DNA of 12,466 bases from an uncultured Collinsella sp. (lineage in GTDB: Bacteria; Actinomycetota; Coriobacteriia; Coriobacteriales; Coriobacteriaceae), in contig URNK01000035.1 of the NCBI GenBank assembly GCA_900549195.1, positions 1-12,466 of the forward strand, in the 5' to 3' direction. A model generated the notes under the pieces. The model worked only from the letters and a program-made list of their open reading frames with translations, was not told where the DNA came from and did no database searches. The position numbers were made by a program, and so were the translations under genes. Shown piece after piece: positions 4,757-10,606 of the stretch (the stretch's first letter is position 1; each line of letters starts with the position of its first letter).

Positions 4757-6283
4757 TTAGTCTGCTCGATAGTGCGAACCTAAGCTTTCAGTTCGCTTGC
4801 GCATGGCTTTGACCATTTCCTGTGCTAGTCGAATCTGCGACTGTAGGCGGGCGAGGGCTGCGATCTCGCTGTCATCGGCATGCGGCTTGCTCAGCGCCAT
4901 GGCCTTGTCTTGCAGGCTTTCAAGCTGTTGCAGGGCCTCGGATAGGCCTGTTTCGGTCCTGTTGATCATGCAATAGGTGCTCATCGTGTGCTTAAGGCCG
5001 TGTGTCAGGCGTTCGGCATCTGTTGTGGAAATGCCGTAGCGGGGGAGGGCGATATCCGCCTTCAGGGCTGTCTCAGGCTCTTTCTGCGCTGCAAGGGCTG
5101 CCGATGCGCCCGCGATGCGTCCGAACACGATGCCGTTGGCGCTTGACAAGCCACCAATGCGGTCGGCGCCGTGCATGCCGCCTGTCGCCTCGCCGCAAGC
5201 GTAGAGGCCCTCAACGCCCGTGTGCGCGGTCTTATCGATCTTAATGCCGCCGTTAGCGGCGTGGGCATACATCGCAACGCGCATCTCGTCGGTCGGCGCG
5301 ATGCCGTGCTCGTCTTGCAGCCAGGTGGCAAAGGTCTGCACAAACTCTGGGACATCCTCGCGGGGGAAGTCGTAGTGGAGTGCCAGACCTTCGACACCTG
5401 CCTGATCGATGACGAGATCGATAGAGCGGGAGGCCAAGCGTGACGTGAAGGGACCATATCCAGAGCGCTGCTCGAGCAGGTCGTCCAGCTTGTCGTCGGC
5501 AATATCTACCGGCTGGTCTACGTGCACGTAGCGCCAGGTTTTCTCATTGAAGACCAAGTTACGCCTGGGCTCGATGAAGCCGGGCATCATCTGCATGAAC
5601 TCTATATTAGTAAGTGTTGCGCCGTGCGCCAGCGCGATGGCCTGCGAGGAACTGAGCACATCAGCCGACGTAAGGCTGCGCTCGAACAGGCCGCCTGTGC
5701 CACCGGCTGCGATGACCGTGGCCTTGGCAGCAAAGGGCACGATTCGATTTTCGGTAAGGTCGTAGAGTACGGTTCCGGTTATTCTGCCGTTCGTGTCCTC
5801 AACAAGGTCGATAAGCTCATGGCGGGGGAGCAGGCGAATGCGGAGCGACTCGATCCAGGTCGTCAGAGCGTCCTCAAGGGGCTTGCGGGTGAGGCCGCGC
5901 CACATGCGCGTCTTGTGGTCAAAGCAGGGGATAAATTGCTTTTGTTGAGCACTCTTGGCGCTTTGCGGACGCTGGAGCTCAACGCCCAGGTCTTGCTCGA
6001 GCCAGTCAATCGCTTGGGGAATGCCGTGGACGAACGTTTGGACGAGTTCGGGGTCGGCAACGCCGCCGCCGACGGCCAGGATGGTGTCGATGAGGTCCTG
6101 CTCGTCGTCTTCGTCGACGGGACCGATGAGGCCGAGGCCCCAGGTACCCGGGAAGAAGCTCGATCCACTCATAGTCTTGCCGGCGCTTGCCACAGTGACG
6201 GTTGCACCCGTGCGTGCCGCTTCGATGGCGGCGCAAAGGCCCGCAATGCCAGATCCAATTACCAGTACATCAGTCGATTCCAT
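4757..6283 (-). CDS. FAD-dependent oxidoreductase, fumarate reductase/aspartate oxidase superfamily
   Basis: A 508-residue flavoprotein, soluble, with no signal peptide or membrane segment. It has the N-terminal dinucleotide fold GSGIAGLCAA (10-19), a central substrate-capping region, R286 in SRSIDLVI near the position of the active-site arginine in this superfamily, HAANGGI (341-347), and the C-terminal FAD motif GEATGGMHGADRIGG (364-378). A helical C-terminal domain ends in RTESLGSHYR, close to the usual ESRGxHxR. The histidine that binds FAD covalently in SdhA/FrdA is absent (SSFFPGTWG at 41-49), so FAD should be non-covalent. No iron-sulfur or membrane-anchor subunit lies next to it, so it does not look like a respiratory complex. 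The substrate is unknown. The start is supported by AGAAAGGAG just upstream. Confidence 0.85.
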   Translation of the reverse strand: MESTDVLVIGSGIAGLCAAIEAARTGATVTVASAGKTMSGSSFFPGTWGLGLIGPVDEDDEQDLIDTILAVGGGVADPELVQTFVHGIPQAIDWLEQDLGVELQRPQSAKSAQQKQFIPCFDHKTRMWRGLTRKPLEDALTTWIESLRIRLLPRHELIDLVEDTNGRITGTVLYDLTENRIVPFAAKATVIAAGGTGGLFERSLTSADVLSSSQAIALAHGATLTNIEFMQMMPGFIEPRRNLVFNEKTWRYVHVDQPVDIADDKLDDLLEQRSGYGPFTSRLASRSIDLVIDQAGVEGLALHYDFPREDVPEFVQTFATWLQDEHGIAPTDEMRVAMYAHAANGGIKIDKTAHTGVEGLYACGEATGGMHGADRIGGLSSANGIVFGRIAGASAALAAQKEPETALKADIALPRYGISTTDAERLTHGLKHTMSTYCMINRTETGLSEALQQLESLQDKAMALSKPHADDSEIAALARLQSQIRLAQEMVKAMRKRTESLGSHYRAD

Positions 6284-6471
6284 CGGACTCCTTTCTCGTC
6301 CGGCGCATTGTCGCACGGGTGATCGGCAATGGGGCCGCAAAGACCCGGCAAATCGGTAAAGGGCAAATATGGCAGGTGGGCGTCATGGACGCTCTGACGC
6401 TCCATCTCATCACATCTTGTATTTCGCCCCAATTGATATATCGGCATTAGCTACCCTGCGACAGCGCAAAC
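6284..6471. other. Intergenic leader of the oxidoreductase gene, no feature resolved
   Basis: About 190 bases with no convincing gene. On the minus strand it would hold the promoter and leader of the oxidoreductase gene, but no clear -35/-10 pair stands out. A direct repeat GAGCGTC-A-GAGCGTC (minus strand, around 6389-6403) is the only obvious pattern and could be a regulator site. Confidence 0.4.
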
Positions 6472-6504
6472 AAAAAGAGCCGCTACCCGGGTGGGTAGCG
6501 GCTC
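6472..6504 (-). terminator. Intrinsic terminator of the GGGtGRT operon
   Basis: A perfect 12-bp stem (6477-6488 with 6493-6504) with a 4-base loop; on the minus strand it runs into TTTTT. It sits about 35 bases after the GGGtGRT stop codon. Confidence 0.93.
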
Positions 6505-6539
6505 CAAAGCTCAACTATATGAGCATCGCGCGGGTGCGA

Positions 6540-7544
6540 TTAGGCCTTGAGGGCCTCCTCGACGGCGACAGCGCAGGCGACGGTGGCACCGACCATGGGG
6601 TTGTTGCCCATGCCGATGAGACCCATCATGTCGACGTGCGCAGGCACGGAGGAAGAACCGGCGAACTGGGCGTCGGAGTGCATACGGCCCATGGTGTCGG
6701 TCATGCCGTAAGAGGCAGGGCCGGCGCCCATGTTGTCCGGGTGCAGGGTACGGCCAGTGCCGCCACCAGAAGCGACGGAGAAGTACTTCTTGCCAGCCTC
6801 GAGGCGCTCCTTCTTGTAGGTGCCAGCGACGGGGTGCTGGAAGCGCGTGGGGTTGGTGGAGTTACCGGTAATCGAGATGTCGACGTTCTCGTGCCACATG
6901 ATGGCAACGCCCTCGCGGACGTCGTCGGCGCCGTAGCAGTTGACGGCGGCACGGGGACCATCGGAGTAGGGGATGGTCTCGACGACCTTGAGCTCGCCCG
7001 TGAAGTAGTCGAACTGGGTCTTCACGTAGGTGAAGCCGTTGATGCGGGCGATGATCTGAGCGGCGTCCTTGCCCAGACCGTTGAGAATAACGCGCAGCGG
7101 CTTCTTGCGAGCCTTGTTGGCGTTCAGAGCCAGGCCGATAGCACCCTCAGCGGCAGCGAAGGACTCGTGACCGGCCAGGAAGGCGAAGCACTCGGTGTCG
7201 TCGGAGAGCAGCATAGCGCCCAGGTTGCCGTGGCCCAGACCGACCTTGCGGTCCTCGGCGACGGAGCCGGGAACGGTGAAGGCCTGGATGCCCTCGCCGA
7301 TGATGGCGGCAGCCTCAGAAGCAGACTTGGCGCCACGCTTGACAGCGAGAGCGCAACCGAGGGTGTAGGCCCACTCGGCGTTCTGGAAGGCGATGGACTG
7401 GGTGTTGTTGACGATCTCACGCGGGTTGAAGCCCTTGTCGGTGCAGATCTGCAGAGCTTCCTCGAGGGAGGCGATGCCGTTGTCGGCGAGGCACTTGTTG
7501 ATCTTGTCAGCGCGGCGCTCGTAACCTTCGAACGTAACAGTCAT
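6540..7544 (-). CDS. GGGtGRT family protein
   Basis: A 334-residue protein named for its conserved motif, here GGGTGRT at 260-266 (within SVASGGGTGRTLHPDN). Other glycine-rich conserved-looking stretches are GLGHGNLGAMLLSDD (102-116) and GHESFAAAEGAIG (125-137). Four of its five Cys residues (18, 34, 64, 119) precede residue 120. There is no signal peptide or transmembrane segment, so it is cytoplasmic. The biochemical function of the family is not established. It starts 18 bases after the stop of an IscU-like scaffold gene, with a strong AGGGAGGG ribosome site in the gap. The two share one transcript ending at the terminator at 6472-6504. That pairing, seen in many anaerobes as I recall, suggests a role around iron-sulfur clusters. 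Family call is firm; function is inference. Confidence 0.9.
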   Translation of the reverse strand: MTVTFEGYERRADKINKCLADNGIASLEEALQICTDKGFNPREIVNNTQSIAFQNAEWAYTLGCALAVKRGAKSASEAAAIIGEGIQAFTVPGSVAEDRKVGLGHGNLGAMLLSDDTECFAFLAGHESFAAAEGAIGLALNANKARKKPLRVILNGLGKDAAQIIARINGFTYVKTQFDYFTGELKVVETIPYSDGPRAAVNCYGADDVREGVAIMWHENVDISITGNSTNPTRFQHPVAGTYKKERLEAGKKYFSVASGGGTGRTLHPDNMGAGPASYGMTDTMGRMHSDAQFAGSSSVPAHVDMMGLIGMGNNPMVGATVACAVAVEEALKA

Positions 7545-7562
7545 AGTTATTTCCCTCCCTTT

Positions 7563-8297
7563 CTACTCGTGAACCGGGAACACGCTGGCGACGGAGTGAG
7601 TCTCCTCGTCGGTGCGCGGGTCGATGTACTTGGCAGCGTTCTCCCACTGACCATAGTGGCCCATAGCGCCAGCGATGGCCTCCTCGGGGGTCTTGCCGGC
7701 CTTGACGGCGTCGGTGAACTTGCCGAGGTTCAGGAACTCGAACGCGATGATCTCGTTCTTGTCGTTGAGAGCCATGCGGGTGACGTAGCCCTGAGCGAGC
7801 TCGAGGTAACGAGCGCCCTTGGCCTTGGTGCCGAACATGGTGCCGACCTGAGAGCGAAGGCCCTTGCCGAGGTCGTCGAGGGAGGCGCCCACGGGCAGGC
7901 CGCCCTCGGAGAACGCGGTCTGGCTGCGGCCGTAAACGATCTGCAGGAAGATCTCGCGCATAGCAACGTTGATGGCGTCGCAGACGAGGTCGGTGTTGAG
8001 GGCCTCGAGGATGGTCTTACCGGGAAGGATCTCGGAAGCCATGGCGGCAGAGTGGGTCATGCCCGAGCAGCCGATGGTCTCAACGAGGGCCTCCTCGATG
8101 ATGCCGTCCTTGACGTTCAGCGTGAGCTTGCAGGCGCCCTGCTGAGGTGCGCACCAACCCACACCGTGCGTAAGACCGGAGATGTCGGAAATCTCCTTAG
8201 CCTGGACCCACTTGCCCTCCTCGGGGATGGGTGCGGGGCCGTGGTATGCACCCTTGGCAACGGGGCACATGTTCTCCACTTCCTGTGAGTACTGCAT
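7563..8297 (-). CDS. IscU/NifU-like iron-sulfur scaffold protein, partner of GGGtGRT
   Basis: A 244-residue cytoplasmic protein, longer than the 130-150 residues of IscU or SufU. The IscU-like core is seen in GACKLTLNVKDGIIEEALVE (54-73), IGCSGMTHSAAMASEILPGKT (75-95) and a helix MREIFLQIVYGRSQ. Cys residues are at 11, 49, 56, 77 and 106. C56 and C77 fall where the first two cluster ligands of IscU lie. The third IscU ligand cysteine, normally in a C-terminal helix, has no counterpart: there is no Cys after 106. The C-terminal half (about 150-244) is an extra domain without a known motif. The start at 8297 has AGAGAGGAGA directly upstream; longer in-frame starts lack one. It leads the operon with the GGGtGRT gene and probably acts with it. 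It is distinct from SufU encoded at 10184-10606. Confidence 0.87.
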   Translation of the reverse strand: MQYSQEVENMCPVAKGAYHGPAPIPEEGKWVQAKEISDISGLTHGVGWCAPQQGACKLTLNVKDGIIEEALVETIGCSGMTHSAAMASEILPGKTILEALNTDLVCDAINVAMREIFLQIVYGRSQTAFSEGGLPVGASLDDLGKGLRSQVGTMFGTKAKGARYLELAQGYVTRMALNDKNEIIAFEFLNLGKFTDAVKAGKTPEEAIAGAMGHYGQWENAAKYIDPRTDEETHSVASVFPVHE

Positions 8298-8638
8298 GCC
8301 TCTCCTCTCTATCGTGTTGGCGTCCCGTCTGGGGGCCGTGGCTGGCGATTGCCGGGCGACCCTTCGAAAGGGACATGACATGCAGCCCCTATAATACCGC
8401 GAAATGCACGGAATATTCGGCGAACGGCTCAGTTTTCGTAGCGAGAAGTCCGGAAGTTTTAATTGAAACGGTTTAACTCTATGTTCTGTGGTCGCGAACT
8501 TCCGTAGAGGGGGTCCGTCTTTGGCAAGCTTTTGGGCAGCTCTTGTAAGCGTTGCGGGGGTTGACCTGTTGCAACGGTGCCGTTCGCCGCCTGTTTACTG
8601 CCTTTGGCCGCGCGAGCGAATTGTTTTGCGTGAATGTT

Positions 8639-8667
8639 TTGATGGCACGCTTCAATCGTGCTGTATT
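8639..8667 (+). promoter_or_regulatory. Candidate promoter of the transposase-like gene with inverted repeat in the spacer
   Basis: TTGATG (8639-8644) and TGTATT (8662-8667) are 17 bases apart, each with 4 of 6 consensus bases. The spacer begins and ends with GCACG and CGTGC, an inverted repeat with a 7-base gap, which could bind a regulator, possibly the gene's own HTH product. Weak evidence. Confidence 0.3.
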
Positions 8668-8690
8668 GGATGGCAAGCAGATCCCGGCGA

Positions 8691-8696
8691 AGGGAG
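8691..8696 (+). promoter_or_regulatory. Ribosome binding site deciding the transposase-like start
   Basis: AGGGAG lies 4 bases before the ATG at 8701. The same frame stays open upstream to an ATG at 8488, but that translation (rich in Arg, Cys and Trp) shows no family similarity and lacks a ribosome site. Confidence 0.7.
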
Positions 8697-8700
8697 CGCC

Positions 8701-9513
8701 ATGCAGCGCGTTTGGAGAACGGTTACCGGCTTTTACCATGTCTGTGCCCGCGGTACGGGCAAGCAGCTCATCTTTGAGGGCGATGAAGACCGGTGGGAGT
8801 TCTTGGAGCTGATGCGTGAGTGCTGCCGCAAGGCGGGCGTGACGGTTATCGCCTGGTGCCTTATGGGCAATCACGTGCGTCTGGTGCTTGCAGATTACGA
8901 GGACGCGATGAGCGCGGCGATGCACCGGCTGCTTTTGACGTACGCGCGGCGGTTCAATAAACGCACGGGGCGCACAGGGCATCTGTTCCAGAACCGTTTT
9001 GACCGGCGCTCGCTCGATACCGACTGGCAGGTGATGGAGGCTATTCGCTCCGTTCACGCCGATCCGCAGGAGGCGGGCATGAGCCTAATCGAGCGTTACC
9101 CCTGGAGCAGCTTTGCGGAGCATCTGCGCGCTTACGACAGTGATGCGGCAGATGCCACGAGGGGATTTTCCGATCCTTCTTGCGTGCTTGAGCTTTTTGG
9201 TTCTGCCGAGGCCTTTGCTGCCTATTCGCTTTCGACGCCCGACAGCGGCGAACCGGCGCTGCGCGATATGAAAGAGACGGAGTGGGAACGCCACGCCTTT
9301 GCCAACAAGTTGGCGAAGGAGCTAGGGGTTCCGCTCAACGGGGTTAAAACTGTACCGCCGGCGCAGCGCGATACCGTTATTGTTGGATTGAACAATGCCG
9401 GCTTTACAGTGCGTCAGATTGAGCGGTATACCGGGATTGGCAAAAGTACCGTCTCTCGTATCGTGCGCGCCCGCGCGCGAACGGCGATGCGGGCTGGCGG
9501 AAACGTGATGTAG
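8701..9513 (+). CDS. Y1/REP-associated transposase-like protein with C-terminal HTH, active site substituted
   Basis: A 270-residue protein whose N-terminal half (about 5-140) follows the Y1 transposase pattern of the RAYT/IS200 type: HVCARGTGKQLIF (13-25), a long helix, CLMGNHVRLVL (53-63), GRTGHLFQNRF (90-100) and YPWSSF (133-138). Active members carry an HUH pair (NHVHL) and a tyrosine in a later helix (RYVxxNP type). Here the HUH reads H58-V-R60, and the tyrosine position appears to be S117 in IRSVHADP. Both key residues are thus probably lost, and strand-cleavage activity is unlikely. The C-terminus (about 225-258) is a helix-turn-helix, FTVRQIERYTGIGKSTVSRI. No terminal inverted repeats or target duplication flank it, so it is a single chromosomal gene. 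It could be a domesticated DNA- or RNA-binding protein. Confidence 0.82.
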   Translation: MQRVWRTVTGFYHVCARGTGKQLIFEGDEDRWEFLELMRECCRKAGVTVIAWCLMGNHVRLVLADYEDAMSAAMHRLLLTYARRFNKRTGRTGHLFQNRFDRRSLDTDWQVMEAIRSVHADPQEAGMSLIERYPWSSFAEHLRAYDSDAADATRGFSDPSCVLELFGSAEAFAAYSLSTPDSGEPALRDMKETEWERHAFANKLAKELGVPLNGVKTVPPAQRDTVIVGLNNAGFTVRQIERYTGIGKSTVSRIVRARARTAMRAGGNVM

Positions 9514-10066
9514 GGTCGCCTGTTCACCGCAGCTGGGGTCGTCCATACGCCGTAACCAGCGTTCAAAAGCTTGGTACGGTAACTGCACTTCTTAATATGC
9601 ATAGAACAATCGTCATCTTGCATAAAATAACAGCTCAGTCCGGGTTTGCCCGTGCCTACCCCCGTCTGCGCCGTGCAAAAAACGGAGTTTTCAGCATCGT
9701 GGTGCTGTCGGCTCTGCCACAATCTTGCAACACACGGGCCCCTAAGCTATTGATCCCTGCCGTTGCACCCCCGGAGTATGTGCCTGCGTCCCGTCAGACC
9801 GCGATGTCTGGTCTAAAACACACTATTTATGCGCCTGGAGACGTTGATTAACGCTTCCGATGCGTATGCACACAGCTTGGCGTGCTGAATACTCGCAAAA
9901 TGCACGCAGCATCCTATGGGACCCTTCTGCGGCAGGCGCGAAGCGAGTCGGAGCTCAGCAGAACGGGGCTTGGCGCATTGCTTGGCGGGTCCGGGGCCCT
10001 GCCGCAGGCCTTTGGTGCTGTGGAAAACGCCCGTGTTCGCGTCTGCTGTGTGGTAAATGACAGACG
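9514..10066. other. Non-coding stretch after the transposase-like gene
   Basis: About 550 bases in which no reading frame looks real on either strand. Seen directly: a small hairpin CGGG-TTTG-CCCG (9641-9652) with GTAG beside it on the minus strand (9656-9659). Also a 10-bp perfect inverted repeat CTGCGGCAGG / CCTGCCGCAG (9927-9936 with 9998-10007), and a short hairpin AAAAC-GGA-GTTTT near 9680. No terminator for the transposase-like gene was found. It may be a structured RNA, a dispersed repeat or decayed DNA. Confidence 0.5.
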
Positions 10067-10103
10067 GAGCGCCGGACGCGCGGACTTCGTGCGTCCGGCG
10101 CTC
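10067..10103. repeat. Perfect 13-bp GC-rich inverted repeat
   Basis: GAGCGCCGGACGC (10067-10079) and its complement (10091-10103) enclose 11 bases. No T-run follows on either strand, so it is not a classical terminator. It sits directly beyond the suf terminator and may block read-through or protect a 3' end. Confidence 0.7.
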
Positions 10104-10109
10104 ATTAGG

Positions 10110-10139
10110 AAAAACAGAGCCGCCCGTATCGGGCGGCTC
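10110..10139 (-). terminator. Intrinsic terminator of the suf operon
   Basis: A 10-bp stem GAGCCGCCCG/CGGGCGGCTC with a 3-base loop (10117-10139). On the minus strand it continues as TGTTTTT. It lies about 45 bases after the sufU stop. Confidence 0.88.
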
Positions 10140-10183
10140 GGCAATCAAAAACCTTGGATTCGGGGCATACGCTACTGGTTAGT

Positions 10184-10606
10184 TTACCCCTCGAGCATGC
10201 CGTCGAGGGTGCGCCAGGCGAGCTCGGCGCATTTGACGCGGGCGGGCATGTGCGAGATGTCCTGGAGCTGGGCAGCCTCGTCCAGGTCTTCCAGGTCTTC
10301 CTCGGAGAGCTGTTCGCCGCGGATCATGGCGAGGAAGAGCCCCGCCAGGCGGCGCGCCTCCTCGACCGTCTCGCCGGTGATGAGGTCGGCCATGATGTCG
10401 GCGCTGGCCTGGCTGATGGCGCAGCCATGACCGGTAAAGGAGGCCTCCTCGATCACGCCGTTCTCGACGCGCAGCTGCAAGGTGAGTTCGTCACCGCAGC
10501 TGGGGTTGATGCCGTCGTGCTCGTGCGTGGGAGCGTCCATCTCGTACTTATAGTCGGGGTGCGAGTTGTGCTCCATAAATGTGGTGGAGGTGTACAGATT
10601 ACCCAT
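10184..10606 (-). CDS. sufU: SufU, iron-sulfur cluster assembly/sulfur relay protein
   Basis: A 140-residue cytoplasmic protein, close to the usual length for SufU (about 147 in Bacillus). It has the three conserved cysteines and aspartate that bind zinc in this family: C37 and D39 in NPSCGDEL, C62 in GHGCAISQASADIM, and C126 in VKCAELAW. The insertion between the second and third cysteines typical of SufU rather than IscU is present. Established role: zinc-bound SufU accepts persulfide sulfur from SufS and passes it to the SufBCD scaffold. The start at 10606 overlaps the end of sufS by 8 bases, with GGAG about 8 bases upstream of the ATG. The gene is last in the operon, followed by a terminator. 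Confidence 0.94.
   Translation of the reverse strand: MGNLYTSTTFMEHNSHPDYKYEMDAPTHEHDGINPSCGDELTLQLRVENGVIEEASFTGHGCAISQASADIMADLITGETVEEARRLAGLFLAMIRGEQLSEEDLEDLDEAAQLQDISHMPARVKCAELAWRTLDGMLEG

Larger units (their letters stand above)
8298..8700. promoter_or_regulatory. Divergent intergenic region between scaffold and transposase-like genes
   Basis: About 400 bases without a convincing gene. For the minus-strand scaffold gene a possible -10 box TATTAT lies at 8391-8396, without a good -35. An inverted repeat AAAC-G-GTTT is at 8466-8474, and a short hairpin CCCTT/AAGGG lies near 8360. The plus-strand side is described separately. Confidence 0.35.

Noticed and set aside
6369..8288. Very long plus-strand open frame (639 codons) opposite the GGGtGRT and scaffold genes
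   Set aside because: It is the antisense shadow of two genes with clear families; its Val/Gly/Asp-rich translation is typical of antisense frames in high-GC DNA.
8488..8700. N-terminal extension of the transposase-like gene to the ATG at 8488
   Set aside because: No ribosome site, no family similarity in the added 71 residues, and a good AGGGAG before the ATG at 8701.
8355..9519. Inverted repeat GGCGACCCT / AGGGTCGCC flanking the transposase-like gene
   Set aside because: Only 9 bases, without target duplication; plausible by chance in GC-rich flanks, so not accepted as transposon ends.
9597..9851. Possible 84-residue protein on the plus strand
   Set aside because: No ribosome site, no family, composition like random translation; the region looks non-coding.
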